From Planctomycetota bacterium (GTDB lineage Bacteria > Planctomycetota > Planctomycetia > Pirellulales > Pirellulaceae), in NCBI GenBank assembly GCA_026692865.1, contig JAPLNI010000018.1, forward strand, positions 1 through 37,772: a stretch of 37,772 nt of DNA, in the 5' to 3' direction. Below, one piece after another: positions 25,023 through 33,780 of this stretch (the stretch's first letter is position 1; every line of letters starts with the position of its first letter). The notes beneath the pieces are model-generated. The model was not told the DNA's origin and ran no database searches. It saw nothing but the letters and a program-made list of their open reading frames with translations. The position numbers and the translations under genes were made by a program.

Positions 25023-27419
25023 ATGACTCAAGCATTTTCGAAAATGATGTCAGCGACAGAAGGACGCTTTCTTACCGTGGTAGAAGCTGAGAAATCGCTT
25101 TGCTCCGCGTTGGAACTTCCTCATCGAATGCTCATTTCAAAAATGCTACAGCAATCGGAATTTGAGATTGTCGATTATGCGACGCATGCGTTTTGCGACA
25201 TTACACCTGATTTTGAAGGCCCTGCAGGATCCCTTCGACGCAAAAAAGGGCATCAGGATGGACGAATCATCCTTCGCTATGCGGCTCAGGCCGTTCGTGA
25301 AGGTTCAAGTGAGATCCTTTTTGAAAAAGTCCTTTCATGGTTGGTCGGTCATTTGGATGGCGGGAATGTGACTGGCGAGCATATGGAAGTCTTCTTCCAT
25401 TTTATCCAACAAGGAGCGCGACGCGAACTACCAGCTCACGCTCATCCATTCATCGACCAAGTTTTTGAAGAGATCATCTCGTGCGTTCGTCAAGCATCCT
25501 GGAGCGCAACAATTCATAAAGCGCATCGCAGAATTGCTGAGTTTGCGGTCGATCGCGTGATGAGTATTATGCCTGATTTGAAGGCAAAATATGGCGTGTC
25601 GAGCGTGCCCAAATGCAAGCGAGATATCGAGCTGCTTGTCAAAGAGTTGGCTCGCGTGATGAAGTCACCAAGTCCCTACGAAATGCAACGGCAGTTTTCG
25701 AGCTGGCTAATTGAGCGGCTTGTGAACCAAGTCGAGTACTCCTCCGATGTTTGGTTTTGGACTTTGCTGGCTGTCCGCGAGGGAATTGTCGATTGCTGCG
25801 GACCGATGGCTGCCGGTGCAATCAACGACATGTTTGAATCGATGGTCGATAATATCGGTTCAATCATGGATGCAGTGAAACTTTCGTCTGCTGCTGGTGA
25901 GATCGCTGACAAGGTAGCTGAACGTTTGGTGGAACGGGGTGAGACGTTAGGGCTATTGCGGGTTGATGAGTTTCAAACATCTGTCTCGATGGTCAATCGT
26001 CAACTGATTTCGGAGCTTGCTGTTCTTCATGCTTGTGGAAATGCCGAATCTCAAGTCGAGCCGCTTGCGAACTTATGGTGTAGCGTTGTTCTCGCACAAA
26101 TGCCGAGCACCAAAGCTGGGCTGTTAGCCACCAACGTCAAGGTGCTTCTGGATGTCGTTCACGAACAATTCGGCGATACGATGGGCAAAACGTTTAAAAC
26201 CTGGATACTGCAGCTGGTTGACGTTGCACGCCGATGCGAAGCGACCGCTCGCCTTTCCGAGATCGTCGATGCGGCCTCGCTTGAAGCGGCGGATTGGTCG
26301 ATTGAAAACTTGAGTGCTTGCGCGGCTGACAAACGAGCTTCGTACCGTGACGTGCGATTAGTTTTGGCAAAGATTGTATCACTCATTCCTTACGGTCCGT
26401 CCGGTGTAAACGGTGAGGAATTCCGTCGATACATTACGCGGTTCCTTTTGCCAAATCTTCCATTCAACGCAAATGTACTTACACAAGTCTACGATCGAGT
26501 CATTCGCGTTATCGAAAGTCATGCACAACCAGAAGACGCTCGACTTGTTCGCGGTTACATCGATGACGCGATGGGTTGTTTCGAGCGACACTCGAGGCTT
26601 CGTGGAATTGCTTCCGAAGCAGAAAAGCTAGTCATGGGAGCAGTCGAACGGGGTTATCAAGCCGCTCCAAGGCATGAATCGCTGCAACGTAATGGGATCG
26701 CTGCAGGCCGCCGCGACGGTAAATTCCTTCTCGAAAAAGTAATCGAAACAGCGATTGTCAGTGGAGCCAACGCCGAGTGTTCGTTGCATCAGTATTTCAA
26801 CTACGAGATCGTTCGACTAAGCCGTTTACCGAGCCGCGTTGTGATGGAATGTTTGCGTGGTATGTTGGAACATCTTCGCGAATACCCAGAGGTTCATGAG
26901 CTATTGATGGGGCTTGCACAAGCGTCTCCTGCGTACACGGCTGCCAGCAAGATCAACATGGAAAGCGAAGAATGGGCCAAGCATGTTTCGCTTCACTCGG
27001 TCAATAGCGCACCAGCTTATCGAGATCAAATCGGTGCAACGGGATTGGAAGCGTGCAACCGCGATAACGCCGTCATGTTGCGTGGCCTCGCAAGGCACCT
27101 AGTTCTTTCGCCAGCGGATGCATCGGATTTCAAGCTGTGGTGGAAGCGAAGAATAGGCAGAAACATCCGAACCAAGCCAGAATCCTTCGATGCAAACGGA
27201 TCGTGGGAACGAGTTAACTTCAACGCGGCTGTCGAAGTCTTACGCGGTCAGCTGGAATCAGATGAAGCAGATACCGTCGAATCGTACCTGAACCAAATGT
27301 TCGGCGGTCGACAAAATAGTAGCAGCAACATTCAACCGGCCAATGGAAAGCGAACGGCCCGACCGATTCCGATGGCCGGTTCACAAGTCATCATGTCCTT
27401 CTCGGACATCGGAATGTAA
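25023..27419 (+). CDS. Large protein of six tandem phycobiliprotein-like units
   Basis: From the ATG at 25023 the product is 798 aa (TTG 24960 would add 21). I find six motifs in the register of the phycobiliprotein CxRDxxxxLR site, about 120 residues apart: GHQDGRIILR (76), CKRDIELLVK (198), FQTSVSMVNR (317), SYRDVRLVLA (440), GRRDGKFLLE (562) and CNRDNAVMLR (678). Each is followed by 60-80 helical residues like helices F-H (for example FEKVLSWLVGHL, FSSWLIERLVNQV, FRRYITRFLLPNL). Units 2 and 6 keep the bilin-attachment Cys and Arg-Asp; the others do not. Units are shorter than the usual 160 residues, so the N-terminal helical hairpin may be lost. Likely soluble. Motifs are seen; bilin binding is inferred. 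Confidence 0.65.
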   Translation: MTQAFSKMMSATEGRFLTVVEAEKSLCSALELPHRMLISKMLQQSEFEIVDYATHAFCDITPDFEGPAGSLRRKKGHQDGRIILRYAAQAVREGSSEILFEKVLSWLVGHLDGGNVTGEHMEVFFHFIQQGARRELPAHAHPFIDQVFEEIISCVRQASWSATIHKAHRRIAEFAVDRVMSIMPDLKAKYGVSSVPKCKRDIELLVKELARVMKSPSPYEMQRQFSSWLIERLVNQVEYSSDVWFWTLLAVREGIVDCCGPMAAGAINDMFESMVDNIGSIMDAVKLSSAAGEIADKVAERLVERGETLGLLRVDEFQTSVSMVNRQLISELAVLHACGNAESQVEPLANLWCSVVLAQMPSTKAGLLATNVKVLLDVVHEQFGDTMGKTFKTWILQLVDVARRCEATARLSEIVDAASLEAADWSIENLSACAADKRASYRDVRLVLAKIVSLIPYGPSGVNGEEFRRYITRFLLPNLPFNANVLTQVYDRVIRVIESHAQPEDARLVRGYIDDAMGCFERHSRLRGIASEAEKLVMGAVERGYQAAPRHESLQRNGIAAGRRDGKFLLEKVIETAIVSGANAECSLHQYFNYEIVRLSRLPSRVVMECLRGMLEHLREYPEVHELLMGLAQASPAYTAASKINMESEEWAKHVSLHSVNSAPAYRDQIGATGLEACNRDNAVMLRGLARHLVLSPADASDFKLWWKRRIGRNIRTKPESFDANGSWERVNFNAAVEVLRGQLESDEADTVESYLNQMFGGRQNSSSNIQPANGKRTARPIPMAGSQVIMSFSDIGM

Positions 27420-27501
27420 TTCACGAGACACCTCAAGCTCCTCTTGGTCCACCTCGTGTATGTCCAATAGATACATAATGAGGTGGGCAAGAACCTAATC
27501 C

Positions 27502-28173
27502 ATGCGGCAACTGTACATCATTCCCATCGTTCATACTGCAGCCGACCTAGGATTGCTCGAAGAGCAAGTCGAACAGGTTAAGCGACTTCGTTTCTCGCAA
27601 GAGACAATTAATGAAGGAAAGCGACGCATCGACCAGTTTTGGACCGATTTGCGAGAGTCGATCGAAGCTTGGGAGTTGAACTATTCGCAGTTATTAGTCT
27701 TTCAAGATGCACTGCCAACGGTGGGTAAGCTTCCAAATCGGGCTGGGAACGAGGCGTCGATTCACGATGGCCTCGAGCTTCGTATTTGCCGCGATCTTGC
27801 CGGAAAAGGAAGTGCGAATCATCAATTACTTCTATGGTTGGTGGACCATGGCGCGACATTGGTCGGTACGGAGTCGCCGGAGCTACTGGTGATGGAATAC
27901 GAAATCGTTCGAAAGTCGTTGTTACAGATGGACGAACTATCCAATCCAAAAATCGAAATGGAAACCGAACTGGCTTCATTGCTTCATCGTCGCGACCAAT
28001 TCATCGCCAAGCGAATTGACGAAACCTTACAAGAAGGACAATCTGCCTTCTTGTTCATCGGCATGCTTCACGATGTTGCCAAATTGCTACCAAGCGACCT
28101 GACGATCGAGTTCCCATTCGGACAGCCCAACCGACAACAACTATCAGCAACCCCAATATCCAAGGAATCCTAA
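27502..28173 (+). CDS. Hypothetical protein, possible TraB/ChaN-like (Tiki) fold
   Basis: The 223-aa protein starts YIIPIVHTAADLG and ends RRDQFIAKRIDETLQEGQS-AFLFIGMLHDVAKLLP. An early His in IxxVHT, a late RD..IA.RI and GxxHD echo TraB/GumN/ChaN proteins, some of which bind heme or act as metalloproteases. The match is short and I hold it loosely. A CRD in the middle (ICRDLAG) is not the phycobiliprotein motif. It follows the six-unit gene by 82 bases and precedes the Hsp20 gene by two bases, so it is co-transcribed with the chaperone. A heme or bilin link would fit but is not shown. Confidence 0.35.
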   Translation: MRQLYIIPIVHTAADLGLLEEQVEQVKRLRFSQETINEGKRRIDQFWTDLRESIEAWELNYSQLLVFQDALPTVGKLPNRAGNEASIHDGLELRICRDLAGKGSANHQLLLWLVDHGATLVGTESPELLVMEYEIVRKSLLQMDELSNPKIEMETELASLLHRRDQFIAKRIDETLQEGQSAFLFIGMLHDVAKLLPSDLTIEFPFGQPNRQQLSATPISKES

Positions 28174-28175
28174 CA

Positions 28176-28763
28176 ATGTCATCCGAACAAGAACGAACTC
28201 CGCAAGACAAACTGAAAGAAATCACTTCGATACTCGGTTCCGACGGAATGTTCGGCGGTGTCTCCAAGATCATTCAGCAACTTGGTCAGTTAGCTGAGAA
28301 GGGAGAACATTTCAAACGAGCTATGGAAGGGGATTCCGATTCGAGTTTAACATCCAACTCGTCCTGTAATTCGACTAACAAAAAGATGGCTGGCAGTTTC
28401 GATTATTCCGTACGATTTGGAACCCTTAAAAAGGACGATTCCGTAAGCGTCAAACCCGAACCCACTTCGCCGAAAGTCACTGCTTCCACAGTCGCGAGGA
28501 CCAAGCCCTCCGTTGAAACTCGTGAAGCCGAAGTCGAGCTTTTTGAGGAAGATGATCACTTGCTTATCGTCGCAGAAATGCCCGGCGTTTCTGCTGATGG
28601 CGTCGAGCTTACTTTCACAGAAGATGGCGTCCAGATTCGCGGAACCGGGCGAATCTCTAGCTTTACCAAAGCAATCGGGTTACCGCGGGCCTTCCGTCAA
28701 GAGGACGCATCCATCACATCGAACAACGGGATTGTCGAGATACGATTGCGTACATCGAAGTAG
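28176..28763 (+). CDS. Hsp20-family small heat shock protein, GvpH-like
   Basis: The C-terminal 85 residues are an alpha-crystallin-type domain: VELFEEDDHLLIVAEMPGV, VELTFTEDGVQIRGTG, then IGLPRAFRQEDASITSNNGIVEIRL read in pieces, with the family AEMPGV and NNGIVEIRL strands. The N-terminal 110 residues are polar and Ser/Thr-rich with a short amphipathic helix (VSKIIQQLGQLAEKGE). The layout resembles the gas-vesicle chaperone GvpH, but no GvpA or other gas-vesicle gene is visible here. It is a holdase candidate and precedes a CDC48-type unfoldase, a pair suggesting assembly or quality control of a large complex, perhaps the phycobiliprotein-like proteins. Confidence 0.75.
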   Translation: MSSEQERTPQDKLKEITSILGSDGMFGGVSKIIQQLGQLAEKGEHFKRAMEGDSDSSLTSNSSCNSTNKKMAGSFDYSVRFGTLKKDDSVSVKPEPTSPKVTASTVARTKPSVETREAEVELFEEDDHLLIVAEMPGVSADGVELTFTEDGVQIRGTGRISSFTKAIGLPRAFRQEDASITSNNGIVEIRLRTSK

Positions 28764-28795
28764 TGAATTTATTCCGCGAATTTTAAGCATTCTGA

Positions 28796-28847
28796 GCCTG
28801 AGGCGCTAGCCGGTCCTATCCATTTAAGATCGGCTAGCGCCTCAGGC
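28796..28847. repeat. Perfect 17-base intergenic palindrome with GCGCTAGC core
   Basis: GCCTGAGGCGCTAGCCG (28796-28812) and its exact reverse complement (28831-28847) flank an 18-base loop. It lies between the Hsp20 and AAA genes and could act as a transcript-stabilising or attenuating hairpin; no U-tract follows. Same family as 23097-23163. Confidence 0.9.
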
Positions 28848-28940
28848 GCATGATTTGCTCACATTCGCGAGCATCTAAGTTGACGATCTTCTGCTGCCTC
28901 TCCACTTCCGCAGTTCTCGCTTAAATCTAAATAGACATCC

Positions 28941-30650
28941 ATGATCATTCAAGAAACCTGTCCATCGTTACGACTCCGAGTCACCGAGGCGGCTAGCCGC
29001 GACGTTGGGCGAGGGCTAGTTCGCATCGACCCTGTGGATATGGAACGTCTTGGGTTGCGAACGGGTGATGTGGTTCTGATTAAGGGTGAGAAACTGACCG
29101 AAAAATCAGTCGAGAAATCGACTGTCGGTCGTGTGATGCCTGCACAGAAGGAGTTGAGAGGAGCCTCACGCGTACAGATGGACGGTCTTCTGCGCGAGAC
29201 CGTGGGTTGTAGCCTCGACACTTATATTACGCTTTCGAAATCATCGACGTTGGTTGCGAAGCGAATCAAGCTACGGCCGCGAAAAATTCGCCCTATCGAA
29301 CGCGACTTAGATTACATCGCGAATCTCCTTGATGGACTCCCGGCACAGGTCGGAGGCTGTATCCGAGCAACACTTTTTGGGAATGAAACTATTGACTTTG
29401 ATGTTCTGGAAACAGACCCCGTAGGACCGGTGGTGATCGTTGCCGATACCAATTTGGTTATCGAAGCAACTCACACAGACTCCGCACCGGGCGTTCCTTC
29501 ATTTGAAGATATCGGTGGCGCCAAGCCGCAGCTTGCACGGATTCGCGAGATGATTGAAATGCCATTAAGGTTTCCTGAAGTCTTTGAACGGCTCGGAATC
29601 AGTCCGCCGCGTGGAGTTCTTTTGTATGGTCCTCCAGGCTGTGGTAAGACGTTAATTGCTCGAGCGATTGCTCACGAGGCCGATGCCAAGTTCTTTACCA
29701 TCAGCGGCCCTGAGATTATTCATAAGCACTATGGCGAAAGCGAAGCCCATCTTCGTAAGATCTTTCAAGAGGCATCCAAGCAAGGTCCTAGTATCATTTT
29801 CTTAGATGAAATCGATGCAATCGCACCGAGACGCGAGAACGCAGCAGGCGATGTCGAGCGTCGAGTTGTTGCCCAGCTGCTAACGTTGATGGATGGACTC
29901 AAGCGACGTGAGAATGTGATTGTGATCGCAGCCACTAATCTTCCGGATTCGATTGATCCAGCCCTTCGAAGGCCCGGTCGGTTTGATCGCGAAATTGAAA
30001 TCGCTATCCCGGATCGCGAAGGACGTCTTCATATTTTGGAGATTCATACCCGCGGGATGCCGCTCGAGTCGGATGTCAACTTGGGGCATCTCGCAGCGAT
30101 CACGCATGGTTTTGTCGGCGCGGATCTAGAAGCACTTTGTCGCGAGGCTGCGATGGCATGTCTTCGCAAACTATTCGGTGAAACAGGCTTCGTCGAAGAT
30201 TGCATTCCGTATAGTAAACTCGCTTCCTTGCGAGTCACCATGACGGACTTCATGCAAGGATTTCAATCAGTTGAACCCTCGGCAATTCGCGAAGTGTTTG
30301 TCGAGGTGCCTTCAACCAAATGGGAAGATGTAGGTGGATTGGAATCGGTTAAGCAGCAGCTACGCGAAGCGATTCTCTGGCCACTGCAGTATCAATCGCT
30401 CTTTGATCGTGCCAAGGTTCGGCCCGCGCGAGGGCTGCTGTTGGCCGGCCCGCCAGGATGTGGAAAAACACTTTTGGCCAAAGCCGCTGCAACAGAAAGC
30501 CAAGTCAACTTCATCTCGATCAAAGGCCCTGAACTCCTTTCCAAGTTTGTCGGCGAATCGGAACGAGCTGTCCGAGAGATCTTCAGTAAGGCTCGACAAG
30601 CGGCCTCCCCGTGCGAAAACGTCATCGGGAGCATTTTGAGTTGTAGATGA
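28941..30650 (+). pseudogene. CDC48/VCP-type AAA ATPase, second ATPase domain truncated
   Basis: CDC48-type proteins are double-ring unfoldases. Residues 1-115 are the N-domain ([36 protein letters not shown]). The first AAA domain has Walker A GPPGCGKT (230-237), Walker [11 protein letters not shown] (285-294) and the second region of homology [20 protein letters not shown]. The second AAA domain starts normally with [18 protein letters not shown] and Walker A GPPGCGKT (503-510), but after KARQAASPC (about residue 558) it runs into unrelated sequence and stops. Its Walker B, arginine fingers and C-terminus are missing. The break falls at the insertion element; the 3' part is not found downstream. 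First domain intact, so partial activity is possible. Confidence 0.85.
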
Positions 30651-32095
30651 TGTTGGTCATCATGCTTTTGCTTCGTTAAGCAGAGATTCGTTTGTTCCGA
30701 TTCTTTTTCGACGATCGAAACCGGTTAACGGAAATATGACCTGCGAAGGTGTGGTCTGCGGAATCGCATCTGTTTTAGTCGCCACTCTGGCGACGACTGT
30801 CAGCAACGGAGATCTATCTCGTTTAGCGTTTAGAGACGCCGTTGATGCCTACAAGCTTGAATCGGGGCGCTTTGGAACTACTCTCAAAGCTTGCATCCGC
30901 TGTGCAAATATTCTGCTCCGATCATGTTTCTCCAAGCAAATCCGCAAATTCGACGATGGCAAGCTTTCGCAACATATACACGTCACTCATGCTCGTCATC
31001 GCCGGCTCAACTAGCAAGGAACTTGCCCGCCAGGTGAGCTACCTCAAGGCCGAAAACCAGATCCTTCGGAGCCGACTTCCAGAGCGACTCATTTTAACTC
31101 ATCGCGAAAAGAACCGCTTGGTAAGATTCGCAAAGAACCTGGGATCGGCGCTCAATGAGCTGGCCACGATCGTCCACCCATCGACGATCCGGCGGTGGAT
31201 TCGCGACGCTTCGGACAAGGTTGCCAAGACCCGAAAGAACGTCGGCAGGCCGCGCACGGCCGAGCAGATTGAGAAGCTAATCCTAAAGTTGGCGAAGGAC
31301 AACTCGTGGGGCTACACACGGATTCTCGGCGAGCTGAAGAAGCTCGGAATCGAGTCGGTGACTCGCAATACTGTGAAAAACATCCTCAAGCGAAACGGCT
31401 ACGACGTCGGTCCCAAACGCGGTCCTGGTACATGGGACGAGTTCATTAAACGCCATGCGAAAACCATGTGGCAGTGCGACTTCTACTCCAAGAAGGTCGT
31501 ATCGAAGACTGGCCTTCGCGATCTGTTTGTCTTGGTCTTCCTGCATTTGGAAACGCGCCGAGTCTTCATCACGCCTGCTAGTTACCATCCCGATGAAGCC
31601 TGGGTTTTGGAGCAAGCCGAAGCGTTCAAACAACACGTGAAAGAAGAGAAATTGTCATGCAAGCTCTTGATGCATGATCGCGATACAAAGTTCACGAAAA
31701 CGTTTGACGCGGCATTCTCGGCTGGCAAACGTGATGTCAAAGTCTCAGCGTTCCGGTCGCCTAACACCAACGCATTCGTCGAGCGATTCATCCAGTCGCT
31801 ACAGCAAGAATGCCTCGACCATTTCTTCGTCTTCGGCAAGGCCCACTTCGATCATCTTTGCTCAGAGTACCGCGAGCATTATCACCTGGAGAGGCCTCAT
31901 CAGTCGCTTGAGAACCTCGTACTTCCGGCTGCAAAAGCTAAACGCACTAAGAATCCGAAGAAGCAATCAACCGACCCCGACTCGATTCCATTTTCGAGCG
32001 TCCGATGCAAAGAGCGGTTGGGAGGCTTGCTGAAGCACTATTACCAAAGAGCCTCATAGATCATGGCAGACGGCTAACTTGTTGCAGCTTTCAAA
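30613..32095 (+). mobile_element. Integrase-type insertion element in the AAA gene
   Basis: The left edge is set where CDC48 homology ends, after KARQAASPC (about 30612). The right edge is less sure; the segment after the transposase stop (32060-32095) loosely pairs with the left end in reverse (TTTTGA and GTTGTA-like bases), so I give an approximate end. A perfect hairpin GTCGCC-actct-GGCGAC lies upstream of the transposase (30779-30795). No clear target duplication is visible because the 3' part of the AAA gene is not found. Confidence 0.55.
30956..32059 (+). CDS. Integrase-core (DDE) transposase
   Basis: From the ATG at 30956 the product is 367 aa; the frame extends upstream to 30842 but that part is not homologous-looking. 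The N-terminus has a leucine-rich helix ([20 protein letters not shown]) and a helix-turn-helix-like region ([35 protein letters not shown] read in pieces). The catalytic core shows WQCDFYSK (first Asp), MHDRDTKFT (second Asp), and [19 protein letters not shown] (Glu), then [12 protein letters not shown]. This is the rve fold of IS3/IS481-like elements. A relative's tail lies at 3606. Appears intact. Confidence 0.88.
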   Translation: MASFRNIYTSLMLVIAGSTSKELARQVSYLKAENQILRSRLPERLILTHREKNRLVRFAKNLGSALNELATIVHPSTIRRWIRDASDKVAKTRKNVGRPRTAEQIEKLILKLAKDNSWGYTRILGELKKLGIESVTRNTVKNILKRNGYDVGPKRGPGTWDEFIKRHAKTMWQCDFYSKKVVSKTGLRDLFVLVFLHLETRRVFITPASYHPDEAWVLEQAEAFKQHVKEEKLSCKLLMHDRDTKFTKTFDAAFSAGKRDVKVSAFRSPNTNAFVERFIQSLQQECLDHFFVFGKAHFDHLCSEYREHYHLERPHQSLENLVLPAAKAKRTKNPKKQSTDPDSIPFSSVRCKERLGGLLKHYYQRAS

Positions 32096-32375
32096 AAACA
32101 CATTTCGCGTTGTCGCGGACAGAAAGCTCTTTCTATCTCTCCGCTTTGTCCATCAACGCCCAGCTATCGCTTTGATACGGTCGTTGCGTTGGAGCTTCTC
32201 CGACGACGTGTAAGTAAACCATTAGATGAAATGCACCTGACAGAAGACTATCGAAAGTCTTTATTGCTATACTGACAAATACAGCCAAGTAAACCATACG
32301 CAATCCCATTTGAATCGCGAATAGATAGTGTTAAACCCATGATTTTCACACAACGGAAAAGTTGAGAAACAATCG
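32060..32375. other. Spacer after the insertion element
   Basis: About 316 bases. A short frame (32096-32270) reads YRFDTVVALELLRRRVSKPL and stops at LLLY; it looks protein-like but is too short to assign and has no AAA signature. It may be the tail of a gene removed by rearrangement. Nothing else is recognised. Confidence 0.35.
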
Positions 32376-33416
32376 ATGTTGTCCAAAGATTTCAGTGGAG
32401 AAAACTTCGAGTCACATTTGCTTCAGGCAATTGGTACCGACCTAAAGGCGATGGGGCTTACGCTATCGACCGAAGCAGATTTGGACATGGCATCGAAAAC
32501 TTTCGAGCGTCTTTTCGCTACACGCGATTTCCCAGCCACTGTTAGCCTTGCGGAGCGACTGCAGAAAGATCTGATACGCCGTGCAAAAGAAGATTTTGCA
32601 AGTATCCCACATAGCGGCTCCGTCCTGGAAGATTATGGGCAAGCAAACTACTGGGAGGAATACAAGCTTCAAATGCAGCGGCCGTATGAAGGTCCCCACA
32701 CTGAAGTTTATCAAGAAACGATGCGGGCTTGTTGTGATTCGGTATCCGAAGACTTGAGTAAATGGGAGAATTTTATCCTGAGGGTAGTGGTCTTTGATCC
32801 GAACGAAGCGGACGATGAGGAACCGTTAACAGCTTCAGATTTAATGTTTGATGGACTGGAGGAAATCGCTGGCTTCGAGCCGCTGCTCAATGATCCCGAT
32901 AAAGAGGACGAGCCCGAAGAGAAAGTTGATGAGAATGGTGATCCGCTTTTTAGCGACACAATCAATGATCAGCCGTTATTCGAGGAGATTCGAAGATTTG
33001 TTCAACGTTTAGTTTCTAAGAAGCTAGAACCATCCACTCTATGTCAAGTTGCCATCACGTTGAATTATCTGGATCGCATGCCCAGAAAGACGCCAGGTGG
33101 CTGTCAATTGACCATTTGCTATCGCTGCAACGGGGAAATGAGTTATGTATCAATAGACGGTGAAGAAGATCGCTTCGCATTAAGCAAGGGCGCGACCGTT
33201 AATTATGGTATGGGTGCTGACCATAATGGCGAGGAGGTTTTTGTTCGAGATTCTAGTGGAACATGCTTGGGCGATATGTACGATATCCAAGAATGGATTG
33301 GCTACTCGCAAGAGTTGATGAACCTTGGAGGAACCTTAAGTTCTGAGAGTGTGACAATGGAGGATCACACATGGGATGATGGAGAATCGCCAAGCTACTG
33401 GGAACTGTTGGACTGA
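32376..33416 (+). CDS. Hypothetical acidic protein
   Basis: I do not recognise this 346-aa protein. It is soluble and strongly acidic, with an acidic linker in the middle (about 145-200: DPNEADDEEP, DPDKEDEPEEKVDENGDP). The C-terminal part (about 200-346) is mixed alpha/beta with CQLTICYRCNGEMSYVSIDG and ends DDGESPSYWELLD. No membrane helix, signal or catalytic motif. It has a good plus-strand reading frame of its own but weak ribosome site; neighbours are an insertion element and a minus-strand phosphatase, so no operon partner. It could be a stress or immunity-type protein, but that is a guess. Confidence 0.6.
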   Translation: MLSKDFSGENFESHLLQAIGTDLKAMGLTLSTEADLDMASKTFERLFATRDFPATVSLAERLQKDLIRRAKEDFASIPHSGSVLEDYGQANYWEEYKLQMQRPYEGPHTEVYQETMRACCDSVSEDLSKWENFILRVVVFDPNEADDEEPLTASDLMFDGLEEIAGFEPLLNDPDKEDEPEEKVDENGDPLFSDTINDQPLFEEIRRFVQRLVSKKLEPSTLCQVAITLNYLDRMPRKTPGGCQLTICYRCNGEMSYVSIDGEEDRFALSKGATVNYGMGADHNGEEVFVRDSSGTCLGDMYDIQEWIGYSQELMNLGGTLSSESVTMEDHTWDDGESPSYWELLD

Positions 33417-33420
33417 CAAT

Positions 33421-33780
33421 TCTTTGGGGGCGTCGCATCAGCTTGACGACAGAAGGGGCAATACAGCTCCACTATGATCTTTCGCGCGAGGGCGTTTTGA
33501 TTGGAGCCGACACCTAGGAATATGTGATGCGTTCTCTTTGCAACGAGCTACGAGACTTTCACGGCTTGCAAATCGCTCTGCCATCCAACACAAATCTGTG
33601 GCCCGATCCACAGCACCTCGCCTGGCACCGCGAAAACAAGTTCTGTGATCAAAGAATCGGGGCAGGACCAATACAGATGACTTGCATGCTCGTCGATACC
33701 ACGTCAGCGGGAACGGGAACTTTGCTCCCGACAGAGCCACAAACGCCTCCTGAAGAAAACTGGCTAGCTGACCCATCATA
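33421..33780 (-). other. Spacer with coding-like fragments, possible decayed gene
   Basis: About 360 bases follow the phosphatase gene. Reading the minus strand across two frames gives protein-like pieces: STSMQVICIGPAPIL, then ELVFAVPGEVLWIGPQIC and, after a TAG, IFLGVGSNQNALARKIIVEL and YCPFC. One frameshift and a stop would have to be repaired to join them. I cannot name a family. It may be a broken gene or chance. Confidence 0.25.

Noticed and set aside
27502-28173. CRD in ICRDLAG as another bilin site
   Set aside because: The spacing does not fit CxRDxxxxLR and the surrounding sequence is not phycobiliprotein-like.
28176-28763. Evidence for a gas-vesicle cluster (GvpH-like Hsp20)
   Set aside because: No gvpA, gvpN, gvpF/L or gvpK homologue is visible, so I name only the Hsp20 family with a GvpH resemblance.
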